Assembly: GCF_030285785.1 (NCBI RefSeq) | Contig: NZ_CP127247.1 | Coordinates: 3,495,501 to 3,559,500, forward strand | DNA length: 64,000 nt | Direction of reading: 5' to 3' | DNA from: Parasedimentitalea psychrophila | GTDB lineage: Bacteria; Pseudomonadota; Alphaproteobacteria; Rhodobacterales; Rhodobacteraceae | In this document: positions 19,206 through 28,609 of the stretch, piece by piece | How positions within the stretch are numbered: position 1 is the first letter of the stretch | Layout: every line of letters begins with the position of its first letter | Position numbers and translations under genes: made by a program | Notes under the pieces: model-generated | The model's input: the letters and a program-made list of their open reading frames with translations, nothing else | Told to the model about the DNA's origin: nothing | The model's database searches: none

Positions 19206-21046
19206 GCAAGACAATCCGCCTGACCGCTGCCCAGGCCATGGTCAAATGGCTGTCGGTGCAAATGACCGCAGACGGCGCGCGTTTCATCGACGGTATCTGG
19301 GGGATCTTTGGCCACGGCAATGTGGCCGGTCTGGGCGAGGCGCTGCACGGCGCTAAGGATGACTTTCCCACCTGGCGTGGGCAGAACGAGCAGACCATGG
19401 CTCATACGGCCATCGCCTATGCCAAGGCAAAAAAGCGCACTCGGGCGCAGGCGGTGACCTCGTCCATTGGGCCCGGCGCCACCAATATGGTAACGGCGGC
19501 GGCGCTGGCACATGTGAACCGGCTGCCGGTGTTGTTGATTCCCGGCGATGTGTTTGCCAACCGGCGCCCGGATCCGGTGTTGCAGCAGGTCGAAGATTTT
19601 GACGATGGGGCGATGTCGGTCAATGATTGCCTGCGCCCGGTGTCACGCTATTTTGACCGGATCACCCGGCCGGAACAGCTGTTGACTTGCCTACCGCGCG
19701 CCTTGGCAACAATGACAGACCCGGCCAGTTGTGGCCCTGTCACGCTGTCCTTCTGCCAGGATGTGCAGGCCGAGGCCTATGACTACCCACAAGCCTTTTT
19801 TGCACCCAAGATCTGGCGCATTCGTCGCCCGGAACCCGACGCGCATGAACTGGCCGAGGTGATCAGCCTGATCCGCAGCGCGCAAAACCCGATCATCGTC
19901 GCCGGCGGCGGTGCGATCTATTCTCAGGCGGAACAGACCCTTGGGGATTTTGCCCTGAAACATGGCATTCCGGTGGTGGAAACCCAGGCCGGCAAGTCCT
20001 GTCTGGCGCAGAGCCATGCGCTGAACTTTGGCGCCTCGGGTGTGGACGGGTCAGCGGCTGCAAATGCCCTGTCGGAAAAGGCCGATCTGGTCATCGGTGT
20101 TGGCACCCGGTTTCAGGATTTCACCACCGGATCCTGGTCGCTGTTCAGCAACCCTGACCGCAAGCTTGTCTCGATCAATGTCGCCGCCTATGACGCGATG
20201 AAACACGGCGCAGTTCCGCTGCTGTCGGATGCCAAAGTGGCGCTCGATAAAATCTCGGCGGCACTGGGTGATCATAAGGCAGCGTCACCTGATACCGCTG
20301 CCCGCGCGGCTTGGCTTGATGCGGTGACGGCGCACTGTGCGCCGCGCACCGGCACACCTGAGGGCTACCTGCCAATGGACTGCGAAGTCATCGGGGCGGT
20401 GCAGCGCGCAACCGGTGAAAATGCCGTAGCGATGTGTGCCGCCGGAACCATGCCGGGGGCGCTGAAACTGCTGTGGCAGCCCTCGCAGGGGGGCTATCAC
20501 ATGGAATATGGCTATTCCTGCATGGGCTATGAGATTGCCGGAGCCATGGGCCTGAAACTGGCCAGCCCCGAGCGCGAGGTGATCTGTTTTGTCGGCGATG
20601 GCTCTTACATGATGGCGAACTCGGAACTGGCCACGGCCGTCATGCGCAGGGTGCCCTTTACCGTGGTGCTGACCGACAACCGTGGTTATGGCTGTATCAA
20701 CCGCCTGCAACAGGGCTGCGGCGGTGAAGAATTCAACAATCTTTACAAGGACTGCAACGTCGAGCAGCAACCCGAGATCGACTATGTCGCCCATGCCGGA
20801 TCAATGGGCGCACATGCGGTCAAGGCCCGCGATATCGCCGATCTCGAAGCCCAGATTGCCGCGGCCCGAGGCCGCAACATCCCCACCGTGATCGTCATCG
20901 ACACCGACCCGACCAATGGTCCGGGCTTTGGCGAGGCTGGTTCCTGGTGGGATGTGGCGGTGCCCGAGCAGAGCTCCAGCGACAAGAAGCAACAGGCCTA
21001 TGCGGCATATCTTGCAAACAAACAACGTCAGCACTTGGTGAACTAA
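19202..21046 (+). CDS. iolD: 3D-(3,5/4)-trihydroxycyclohexane-1,2-dione hydrolase
   Basis: 614-residue ThDP-dependent ring-opening hydrolase of inositol breakdown. The N-terminal PYR domain contains WRGQNEQTMAHTAIAYAKA with the catalytic Glu, and SIGPGATNM. The central domain has IIVAGGGAIYS. The C-terminal PP domain has VGDGSYMMANSE through LTDNRGYG, the metal/ThDP motif. It starts at an ATG overlapping the iolC stop (ATGA) after GGAGG, so the two are translationally coupled. Confidence 0.93.
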   Translation: MSKTIRLTAAQAMVKWLSVQMTADGARFIDGIWGIFGHGNVAGLGEALHGAKDDFPTWRGQNEQTMAHTAIAYAKAKKRTRAQAVTSSIGPGATNMVTAAALAHVNRLPVLLIPGDVFANRRPDPVLQQVEDFDDGAMSVNDCLRPVSRYFDRITRPEQLLTCLPRALATMTDPASCGPVTLSFCQDVQAEAYDYPQAFFAPKIWRIRRPEPDAHELAEVISLIRSAQNPIIVAGGGAIYSQAEQTLGDFALKHGIPVVETQAGKSCLAQSHALNFGASGVDGSAAANALSEKADLVIGVGTRFQDFTTGSWSLFSNPDRKLVSINVAAYDAMKHGAVPLLSDAKVALDKISAALGDHKAASPDTAARAAWLDAVTAHCAPRTGTPEGYLPMDCEVIGAVQRATGENAVAMCAAGTMPGALKLLWQPSQGGYHMEYGYSCMGYEIAGAMGLKLASPEREVICFVGDGSYMMANSELATAVMRRVPFTVVLTDNRGYGCINRLQQGCGGEEFNNLYKDCNVEQQPEIDYVAHAGSMGAHAVKARDIADLEAQIAAARGRNIPTVIVIDTDPTNGPGFGEAGSWWDVAVPEQSSSDKKQQAYAAYLANKQRQHLVN

Positions 21047-21098
21047 ACGCTGAACGACCAATCTTGCGGGCAACATGTCCCGTTTCGGAGAGACGACT

Positions 21099-22001
21099 AT
21101 GATCCAATTTGGCACCAATCCAATTGCCTGGGCGAATGATGACGACCAGAGCCTGGGTGCGGATATCCCGACCAAGCGCATTCTGCACGAGGCCGGCGAG
21201 GTGATTGGCTTTGAGGGTATCGAGAACGGCCATCGCTGGCCGCAGGACGACCCGGAGGCGCTGAAACAGTTGCTGGGCAGCTACGGGCTGAAATTCATCT
21301 CGGGCTGGCACTCGCTGAACCTGTTGGCGCATAGCGTCGAGGACGAGAAAGCAGCCATTCAGCCGCATCTCGACAAGCTAAAGCACAATGGCTGCAAGGT
21401 GGCGATCGTCTGCGAGACTTCGAACTCGGTGCAGGGCTCGGCGGTTCCGGTCAATGACGCACCGGTTTTGTCTGCCGCCGAGATGGTGGCGTTTGCGGCC
21501 AAGGTCGAAGAGATCGCGCAATATTGCGCTGATCAGGGCATCGCACTGGCCTATCACCACCACATGGGCACGGTGGTTGAAACTCCGGCTGAGATTGATG
21601 CCTTTATGGCGGCAACTGGCCCGGCGACCAAACTGCTGTTTGATGCCGGCCATGCCTATTTTGGTGCCAATGGCCAGGACCCGGCACCGATTTTGAGGAA
21701 ATACATCGATCGTGTCAGCCACTTTCATGCCAAGAACGTGCGCCCTGCGGTGATGGCAGAGGTGCGCGATAACGGCCTGTCCTTTATGGATGGCGTGCGC
21801 GGGGGTGTCTTTACCGTGCCGGGTGATGACGAGGGCGGCATTGAATTCACGCCTCTTCTCGGTATCCTTGCGGATCAGGGTTATGACGGCTGGATCGTGA
21901 TCGAGGCCGAACAGGACCCCGCTGTCCACGACCCGCTGAAATATCAATCTCTGGGGCTTAAAACCCTGAAATCTATTGCAAACGAAGTGGGGCTGACATG
22001 A
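21099..22001 (+). CDS. iolE: Inosose (2-keto-myo-inositol) dehydratase
   Basis: 300-residue TIM-barrel enzyme of the AP endonuclease-2/xylose isomerase-like family. Metal-binding signatures are GFEGIENG, AYHHHMGT, FDAGHAYFG and SHFHAKNV, close to known IolE. It dehydrates 2-keto-myo-inositol to the trihydroxycyclohexane dione used by IolD. The ATG at 21099 follows GGAGAGAC; an earlier in-frame ATG at 21075 lacks such a site. Its stop overlaps the iolB start. Confidence 0.92.
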   Translation: MIQFGTNPIAWANDDDQSLGADIPTKRILHEAGEVIGFEGIENGHRWPQDDPEALKQLLGSYGLKFISGWHSLNLLAHSVEDEKAAIQPHLDKLKHNGCKVAIVCETSNSVQGSAVPVNDAPVLSAAEMVAFAAKVEEIAQYCADQGIALAYHHHMGTVVETPAEIDAFMAATGPATKLLFDAGHAYFGANGQDPAPILRKYIDRVSHFHAKNVRPAVMAEVRDNGLSFMDGVRGGVFTVPGDDEGGIEFTPLLGILADQGYDGWIVIEAEQDPAVHDPLKYQSLGLKTLKSIANEVGLT

Positions 22002-22804
22002 GAGATCTTCTGAACAAACCATTTGGCAACCACGGCAAGGTGCATGACATCACGCCGCAATCGGCTGGCTGGCGTTACGTTGGCTTTGGTCTGTATAAGC
22101 TGCGCCCGGGCGAGACCGCCGAGGAGCTGACCGGTGATAAAGAGGTCATTCTGGTGATGATCGAAGGCAAGGCGGCGATCACTGGCGCTGGTCAGGACTG
22201 GGGGGTGCTGGGCGACCGGATGAATGTCTTTGAAAAGACCGCTCCGCATTGCCTGTATTTGCCCAACGGCACCGAGTGGAAAGCCACTGCGCAAACCGAC
22301 TGCACCATCGCCGTGTGCACCGCGCCCGGAAAATCGGGCCATGAGGCGCGGCGGATTGGCCCGGATGGGATCGAACTGACCTCCCGCGGCAAGGGCTCCA
22401 ACACCCGCCACATCAACAATATCGCCATGGAAAACGAAGACTATTGCGACAGCCTGCTGGTGACCGAGGTCTTTACCCCGTCGGGAAACTGGTCGTCCTA
22501 CCCGTCACACCGCCATGATGAGGATGATTACCCCAATATTACCTATCTCGAAGAGACCTATTATCACCGGTTAAATCCAGCCAATGGCTTTGGAATCCAG
22601 CGTGTCTATACCGATGATCTGCAATTGGACGAAACCATGGCGGTTCAGGACGGTGACGTGGTTTGCGTGCCGCGTGGTCACCATCCCTGCGGAGCACCCT
22701 ATGGCTTTGAGATGTATTATCTGAACGTGATGGCAGGACCGCTGCGCAAGTGGCGTTTTGTTGCGGCGCCAGAGGTCGAATGGATTCTGGAACGCGACGC
22801 CTAA
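21998..22804 (+). CDS. iolB: 5-deoxy-glucuronate isomerase
   Basis: 268-residue double-cupin (KduI/IolB family) enzyme that converts 5-deoxy-glucuronate to 5-dehydro-2-deoxy-gluconate, the substrate of IolC. The cupin metal ligands are visible in SSYPSHRHDED and in the downstream E/H segment (EETYYHRL, VPRGHHPCGAPYG). It is the last gene of the operon and is coupled to iolE by ATGA. No iolA or transporter gene follows. Confidence 0.92.
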   Translation: MRDLLNKPFGNHGKVHDITPQSAGWRYVGFGLYKLRPGETAEELTGDKEVILVMIEGKAAITGAGQDWGVLGDRMNVFEKTAPHCLYLPNGTEWKATAQTDCTIAVCTAPGKSGHEARRIGPDGIELTSRGKGSNTRHINNIAMENEDYCDSLLVTEVFTPSGNWSSYPSHRHDEDDYPNITYLEETYYHRLNPANGFGIQRVYTDDLQLDETMAVQDGDVVCVPRGHHPCGAPYGFEMYYLNVMAGPLRKWRFVAAPEVEWILERDA

Positions 22805-23107
22805 TCGGACAACACGGAAACCCTGAGGTTTTTCAACTGGCTGCGACGGGATATGCTGTGGCCAGGCAGGCCCATGCACAGGCCCATGCACAGGCGCGTC
22901 GCGCGTTTGACTGAAATGGATTTTGGCATTGGTCTGTGGGCCTGGCCGGATGACGATCTGGGCAGGCTGGACAGGGTCACAGTTTTTTGACCCGCAGACC
23001 CGAAGATTGAGGTCGCCAATGCCGTCGGCGCGGCCCTTATATGGCGTCGAGCTTAGGCTCCCCAGCCCGACCCGCCTGCCCAAACCGAAGCCGTGACCAA
23101 GAGACCC
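22805..23107. other. Intergenic region after iolB
   Basis: No convincing gene is seen here. It contains a 12-bp tandem duplication (AGGCCCATGCAC at 22868-22879 and 22880-22891) and then GC-rich sequence leading into the terminator. Confidence 0.5.
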
Positions 23108-23159
23108 AAAGCCGCCCGTCCCTTGTTCTAAAGAGGGAGGACCGGGGGCGGGCGGCTTT
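23108..23159. terminator. Bidirectional terminator between iolB and PAS gene
   Basis: An 11-bp outer stem (AAAGCCGCCCG 23108-23118 with its complement 23149-23159) encloses an inner 5-bp stem (TCCCT/AGGGA). It ends in CTTTG on one strand and CTTTGGG on the other, between convergent genes. Confidence 0.75.
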
Positions 23160-23183
23160 GCTGTCCAATTTTCGAAACTATGG

Positions 23184-24404
23184 CTAGAAATCGACGGCTT
23201 GGATCTCTGTGCTGAGCGTGACGATCCGGTCTAGCTGGGCCGAGATCCTGCCCTGAAAGACACCAAGTTGATCGATGATGGCGGTGAGTGCCTCGCCTTC
23301 GGTGGGCAGGCGGGCGCTTTCGATTTTGCACAAAACACGCGTCGAGCTGAGCCCGAGGAAGTGGCGGTGCATGACTTTACAGGCATTCAAGATACGGTCA
23401 GATTCGGAATTGACATTGACCATGCCGACGCGGGCGCGATCACGTTGTTCAGAGACCAGTTTTGCAAGGATTTTGCGCTCGTCCTCCATAACAATTCCAG
23501 TCGCGGACCGCTGTTCACTTTTCAGTTGAACGTCACATTCGACCAAAATCCGGGCCATGCATTCAACAAACATACTGTCGTTTACGGCGCTTTTGATCGA
23601 GGCAAAGTTGCTTTCTTCACCCAAGACATGGGTGGCAAACCAGTCAGACATAGTGCGTGACATGGTGCCGTAGTTTTGAGAGAGAACCGTCACGGGTCCA
23701 CCGGCAGGTTCGATCCGAGATGCGATGACACGCAAATTATGTGGGATGGTTCGCATCGCCTCAAATTCCTGAACCAGAGCCGCTGTTTCCTTGGTCAGAT
23801 CATCAGAGTTTTGCAGCATTGATCTGAAGTCTTTTATTTTCCGGTCTTCTTCATTTTTCAGCCCAGTATCCCGGGCCATCAATTCTTCGGTCAGCGCATG
23901 GCCGGCAAAGCTGTGATAATCGTCAAAGCCGAGTGTCTTCAGTCGGTCTAACAGACGTTGGGCGCTGTCTTCGGGGCTTAAACCCTCAGCCTGTTCTGCC
24001 GCCAAAAGGGCTTCGTATTCGGTCACGACTGTAGCGAACAGAGGGCTGGTGGGTTTGATGCGGGCGGACAAATAGCCCTCGCCGCAGGGGACAACAACCG
24101 CAAACACCCAGTAATGCAGCCCATCCGCTGCTTTGTTCTTGACGTAAGCCCCCATGGAGCCTCCGGCCTTCAGAGTGTCCCAAAAAATTTGGAATACGCC
24201 GCGAGGCATGTCCGGGTGACGGATGACATTATGCGGTTTGCCCAACAAATCATCAGATTGATAGTCGGACACGCGTTGGAAAACGTAATTGAAGGCCCGA
24301 ATGATACCGCGATCGTCCGTGCGGGAGAAGAACACCTCTCCCAAACCAAATGGGGCTTCGCCAGATGTTGGACGGCTTTCTTTACGACGATCATGAAAAG
24401 ACAC
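23184..24404 (-). CDS. PAS-domain sensory protein without recognised output domain
   Basis: 406 residues. Residues 20-120 form a PAS domain of the Aer type (VFFSRTDDRGIIRAFNYVF, GKPHNVIRHPDMP, YVKNKAADGLHYWV), a fold that senses redox or oxygen through FAD in aerotaxis receptors. The remaining 280 residues are helical with no methyl-accepting, kinase or GGDEF motifs. A function in chemotaxis or energy sensing is only inferred. The frame begins with GTG at 24404, preceded by a poor ribosome-binding site, while AAGGAG at about 24457-24462 has no standard start codon just after it; the N-terminus is therefore uncertain. Confidence 0.75.
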   Translation of the reverse strand: MSFHDRRKESRPTSGEAPFGLGEVFFSRTDDRGIIRAFNYVFQRVSDYQSDDLLGKPHNVIRHPDMPRGVFQIFWDTLKAGGSMGAYVKNKAADGLHYWVFAVVVPCGEGYLSARIKPTSPLFATVVTEYEALLAAEQAEGLSPEDSAQRLLDRLKTLGFDDYHSFAGHALTEELMARDTGLKNEEDRKIKDFRSMLQNSDDLTKETAALVQEFEAMRTIPHNLRVIASRIEPAGGPVTVLSQNYGTMSRTMSDWFATHVLGEESNFASIKSAVNDSMFVECMARILVECDVQLKSEQRSATGIVMEDERKILAKLVSEQRDRARVGMVNVNSESDRILNACKVMHRHFLGLSSTRVLCKIESARLPTEGEALTAIIDQLGVFQGRISAQLDRIVTLSTEIQAVDF

Positions 24405-24480
24405 TTGTTCGATCCCATTCAGGTTATGTTGCTCGCCAAAATTCTTATAGGTAACTCCTTCCGAAACGGTTAATTGCCGC

Positions 24481-24936
24481 CTATGTCGGCAGCGGAGCGT
24501 CGCGTTTTAATTGGTCCATAACGATCTGGCTGTGTACCCGGGCCACGGCTGGATGGGGCAGCAGTACCTCATGCAGCAGAGTGTTCAATCCAGGTAGGTC
24601 AGCGCAATAGACCCGCAGCAAGTAATCCGCGTCTCCGGTCATCGTCCAGGCCGAGGTGATTTCAGGGCGGGTGCTGATCAGACTTGCAAAACTGGCGGAT
24701 TGTTCGGGGCCATGACTGTGCAAGTAGACTTGCACAAACCCTTGGATCAGAAGGCCTATTTTTGTGGCGTCAAGGCGGGCAAAATAGCCCTGAATATAGC
24801 CCTCGCTTTCCAGTCTTTGGCGCCGTCGTCCAGCCTGACTGGGCGAGAGATTAAGCAAGTCTCCCAGTTGCTGCGCGGTCAAATGGGCGTTGCTCTGTAG
24901 GGCGGCGAGGAGTGTGGTGTCTATTGCATCCAGCAT
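24481..24936 (-). CDS. Lrp/AsnC-family transcriptional regulator
   Basis: 151 residues from the ATG at 24936 (an upstream in-frame start at 25020 would add an unlikely 28-residue leader). The winged helix is IDTTLLAALQSNAHLTAQQLGDLLNLSPSQAGRRRQRLE and the RAM domain contains AWTMTGDADYLLRVYCADL. No amino-acid gene is directly beside it, so the target is unknown. It is a separate family member from the regulator at 10,688. Confidence 0.82.
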   Translation of the reverse strand: MLDAIDTTLLAALQSNAHLTAQQLGDLLNLSPSQAGRRRQRLESEGYIQGYFARLDATKIGLLIQGFVQVYLHSHGPEQSASFASLISTRPEITSAWTMTGDADYLLRVYCADLPGLNTLLHEVLLPHPAVARVHSQIVMDQLKRDAPLPT

Positions 24937-25065
24937 TTGCGTACCTGTGTCATAATCCCACATGAAATCGGGAGATTTGCGCGTTTTTGGTGAGTATATG
25001 GCGGTGGTCGCGCAATTCAAGCCAACATTTTGCGGCGCCGAACGCGTCAGTATTGGACAAATGGC

Positions 25066-27665
25066 CTAGCCGTTTGGCATTTTCAAGGTCAGGCTGCGAC
25101 TGCCCTTTTGGTAGCGTAATTCGGTGTCGCCGATGGCCACCACCTGACCGCCGTCAATCTTGTCGCCAACCATGACCTTTTTATATCGCCCTGAGGCAAG
25201 GCGAACCAGCGCGCGGCGGTTCGAGGGGGTTCCATAAACGCCGATCAGGTTGACCTTTCGCAGGTTTATCGAGTTCTCCATCGTCGCCTGCCGGGCGACC
25301 GAAGCTGAGGTTGGGATCGAGGGGGTCACAGTGGTCGGGGCAATGGTCGCGGGCTGATTCAGAATGCCGGCAATGGAGGCCGAGGCCGAGGCTGGCGCTG
25401 TATTATTTGTGTTTCGCTGAGCCCGGTCGACAAGGTTGGCAAAATTGACCGGTCGCGATCTGGGCACAGTTGAGGTGGCAATGGCCTGCTCGGTCGCGGG
25501 CAGGCTGTTCTCATTTGCCGGGCGCGAACTGGCGGGGCGGGAGCGCGGGCGTTTTTGGCCCAGTTCAGCCAGGCTGAGACCACCAAGATGCGCCCGTTCG
25601 GCCTGTTCCTGCAAATCATCCGGTCGCGTCCGCGGTCGCAGCCGCGCCAGCACCGATCGCTGTTCATTGATCTGCGCCTCAGCCTGCGGATCGGGGCGGT
25701 TGGGCGTTGGCGGTGGAACCGGGCTGGGTCGCCCCAGGAAAATCATCACCCCGTCGGGATTTATCGTCCCGTCCGGGGTGGCGCGTACCAAACCGCGTTC
25801 ATCCAGATCAAATGCACTGCCAGCTATGGTCGGGGAGGTGACGAAATCCAATGGGTCGTCGGTGGCTAGGCCACTTGCTAGGGGCAGGGCCACGGCGTCC
25901 TGCGACAGGTCTGTATTGTCGATGGAGGCGACATAGAGATCACCAAGGCCGATCACCGCCGGTAGCTCCGGCATCTCTGGAACGCTTTGCCAAATACCAA
26001 CAGCGGCATATTGGGCGGCCTGAGACAGCTCTATAATGGGCGCAACCTGGAGGCCTTCAACCGCATCAAAGATGGCTTCGGCAACCAGATCTGTAGGCTC
26101 TGATTGCCGAAGGGCATCCAAAACGGCAATATCGGTGCCTGTCAGGCCAGCTGGTTGGGAGGCGCTCTCAACAGGGGCAACCATCCGGTCTATCAGGTCG
26201 TCCGGTCGGGCACTGACCTGAGGTTGAAGAATTTCAGGCCGTTGATCTTGACCAGTCTCGATCGCCGGGACCGGCAAAACAGGGGGCGGGGCGGGCGATT
26301 GTGGCGCCACAGTGGCGTCGATTGGCACGGGGGCCGAAACCGTCTCTTCGGCGGTAGGTTCCTGGCCTGAAGAAAACCATGTGGTTTTGGAAGAGAAAGC
26401 CCAGGCCGCGACCGCAGCCATGAACAGCAACAGGGCGGCAACCAACACCGGTCCCAGGAATGGTGGTTTGCCGCCAACGTCCTGTGGTTGCCTGAGGCCG
26501 AAGGGGGGGGGGCAGGCTTGGCTGTCGCCTTTGATTTCGCGCCTGTTGCGGCCTCGCTTTTTGCCTGGCTTGTTGGCTGGCGGGATTGAGGAGGCAGGTC
26601 TTGGGCCGCCGCCGTCTGTTGGCGAATTGACAACCCAGTGTCGTCGGCAGCTGATGCCGGGGTTGGATCCTGGTCGTGACCAGGGACCGATGGCGCCGAT
26701 ACCTGCGCGGCAGTGGCGGCGCCGAGAGATTTTGATGGCTCCTGCAGCGCTGCCGCCACCCGTATCGTTGTCTCGTCTGGCCGGGGATGATCGGACGGGG
26801 CCGATTGCAAAAGGGACGGGGCCGATTGCAAAAGGGCTGGTGCAGAGATGGTGTCGTGGCTGTCCGTTGCCGAAGGCGCCCGGTTCGCCCCGTCAAGAAC
26901 CGGCGCTCTGCCTGAGGCCTTGCGGCGGCGGCTGCTGAACCCGGGGGTTGGGATAGGGCGCGTGTTGCTGGCTTCGGCTTGATCCATCTGGTCTGGCTCG
27001 ACCAGATGCCCCGAAGCCTTGGGCTCGGGCGGTTGGGGGGTGCCATCGGCCTTATCCGGTTGCCCTTCGGCCGCTGGGGTAGGGTCCGGGTCTGGATCCA
27101 GATCTGAGGCAGACGGCGGACCGGGAATATCAGCCGGGCCAATGTTGACCACGGCGATGCCGTCCGGCTCGACCACGGTGCCGCGGATGGCGCGTGTGGT
27201 GCCAAAGAAGGGCTCGCCCAAAAAGGCTTCCTCACCAGGTGCTGCAACAAAACTGGTGGGTCCAAAGCCATGAGTGTTGGCAAAGGATTCCGCCTCTTCC
27301 AGGGTTTCTATGGCCACCGCCGCCACATGGGTCAAAACCCCGTCCTGTGATAGGTCAAAGGCCAGCTCGCTCACCGGATAGGGGGTGGCCCCATCCAGCG
27401 CAGTGCGCGCCATGTCCATCCGCGTGTCGCCGTCGACAAGCCCTGTTTCCAGTGTCAGATAGCGGATTTGGCTATTGGGGATGATCAGTTTGCAGAACAT
27501 CACTCCGGCGGCCAGCTGTTGCGCCTTTGCCCGCAGATCTTCGAGCGCAGTGTCCAGATCGGACGAGTCCAATGCGACGCGGCCAACCAGCCGCCATCCT
27601 CCGGCGGCCCGGTGCAGGAGGGAAATGCCATCCGGAGACAGCGATAGCGCAAAGCCCGGTTTCAT
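25066..27665 (-). CDS. GspC/PilP-like envelope protein, reading frame broken at a C10 tract
   Basis: Two overlapping frames form one protein of about 866 residues if one base is added at the homopolymer 26503-26512. The N-terminal part (MKPGFALSLSPDGISLLHR onward, about 190 residues) is soluble and actin-like-fold-like in pattern. A proline/glutamate-rich linker follows. Past the break the other frame reads PPPFGLRQPQD, then one membrane helix (VLVAALLLFMAAVAAWAF). The C-terminus (LIGVYGTPSNRRALV, VGDKIDGGQVVAIGD) resembles the HR/PilP domain of type II secretion and pilus alignment proteins. As given, translation stops at 26193. It could be a sequencing error, a slippage-controlled gene or a pseudogene. 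It is divergent from the SIMPL gene. Confidence 0.7.
26503..26512. repeat. G10 homopolymer (C10 on coding strand)
   Basis: Ten consecutive G at the exact place where the two frames of the GspC/PilP-like gene separate. A length of 11, or a -1 slip, restores one continuous frame. Confidence 0.9.
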
Positions 27666-27836
27666 GATGTGGTTTGACCATCCAAATCGTTTGTGCCCAC
27701 GACAGTGTTGCAAGCATGTGGGCTTGCCCGCTAACTCTAAAGCAGGAGATCGCCGAGGAAAAGTAAAACACACATGATCCGTCTTGTATGTGTCCATCAT
27801 GACCACCATTATCCGCTGTTCAGAGAGGATTTTCAC

Positions 27837-28559
27837 ATGAAGAGTAATCGATTTCTTGTTTCTGCCCTGATGTTTGCGCTGTCTGTCGGCCCGGGCTGGG
27901 CGGCGGACTTGTCACCGCAGCGGCAAATTGCCGTCACTGGAGAGGCCCATATCCAGGTTGCCCCATCGCTGGCTTTGATTTCCCTGGGCGTGACCGACGA
28001 GGCAGACCAGGCGGTTGACGCGATGCGGACCGTGTCAAAATCAATGGTGGCGGTGATCGACCGGTTGCACCAGGCCGGACTTGATCCAGATGATATGCAG
28101 ACCCAGCAGATATCTGTCTCCCCCAATCGCAGGCAATCGGGATCGTTGAGCGGCAGCGATGATCGCAATATCACCAGCTTTACGGCCAGCAATAGCTTGG
28201 AGATACGGGTTCGGGATCTGGATCAGCTGGGGGACATTCTGGATCAGGTGCTGCAAGCCGGAGCAAATGAATTTCGGGGGTTGATATTTGGCGTCGCGGA
28301 TCCAGCCGCGGTCCAGGATCAGATCCGCGGCAGCGCGGTCAGAGACGCCATCCGCAAGGCCGAGCAATTGGCCGCCGCAGCCGGAGTTAGCCTAGGCCCG
28401 GTGATGTCGATAACGGATCACGGCGGCGGTGGTGGTGGCCGGCCTATGGCAATGGAAATGACTCGTAGCGTTGCGATGCCGGTTGAGGCCGGACAGTTGC
28501 GCTTTTCACATAATGTATCCGTGGTGATTGCTATCTCATCACCTGAAGGCGCTGAATAA
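27837..28559 (+). CDS. Secreted SIMPL-domain (DUF541) protein
   Basis: 240 residues. A Sec signal peptide (MKSNRFLVSALMFALSVGPGWA, likely cut before ADLSP) is followed by a SIMPL domain: QIAVTGEAHIQVAPSLALISLGV, then NSLEIRVRDLDQLGDILDQVLQAGANEFRGLIF, and a C-terminal FSHNVSVVIAI. Such periplasmic proteins are widespread and their role is poorly known; some are linked to oxidative stress. The start at 27837 follows AGAGAGGA. A strong hairpin directly follows the stop. Confidence 0.88.
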   Translation: MKSNRFLVSALMFALSVGPGWAADLSPQRQIAVTGEAHIQVAPSLALISLGVTDEADQAVDAMRTVSKSMVAVIDRLHQAGLDPDDMQTQQISVSPNRRQSGSLSGSDDRNITSFTASNSLEIRVRDLDQLGDILDQVLQAGANEFRGLIFGVADPAAVQDQIRGSAVRDAIRKAEQLAAAAGVSLGPVMSITDHGGGGGGRPMAMEMTRSVAMPVEAGQLRFSHNVSVVIAISSPEGAE

Positions 28560-28560
28560 A

Positions 28561-28589
28561 ATATGGCCGGGCGTATTGCCCGGCCATAT
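28561..28589. terminator. Hairpin between convergent SIMPL and metY genes
   Basis: A perfect 12-bp stem ATATGGCCGGGC/GCCCGGCCATAT with a 5-base loop (GTATT) lies between two convergent genes, so it probably ends both transcripts. Confidence 0.8.
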
Positions 28590-28609
28590 CACTTTGGTTT
28601 CGGCCTGAA

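Noticed and set aside
17310-19214. A 634-codon minus-strand frame opposite iolC
   Set aside because: Mirror of the iolC coding pattern; no domain and no ribosome-binding site.
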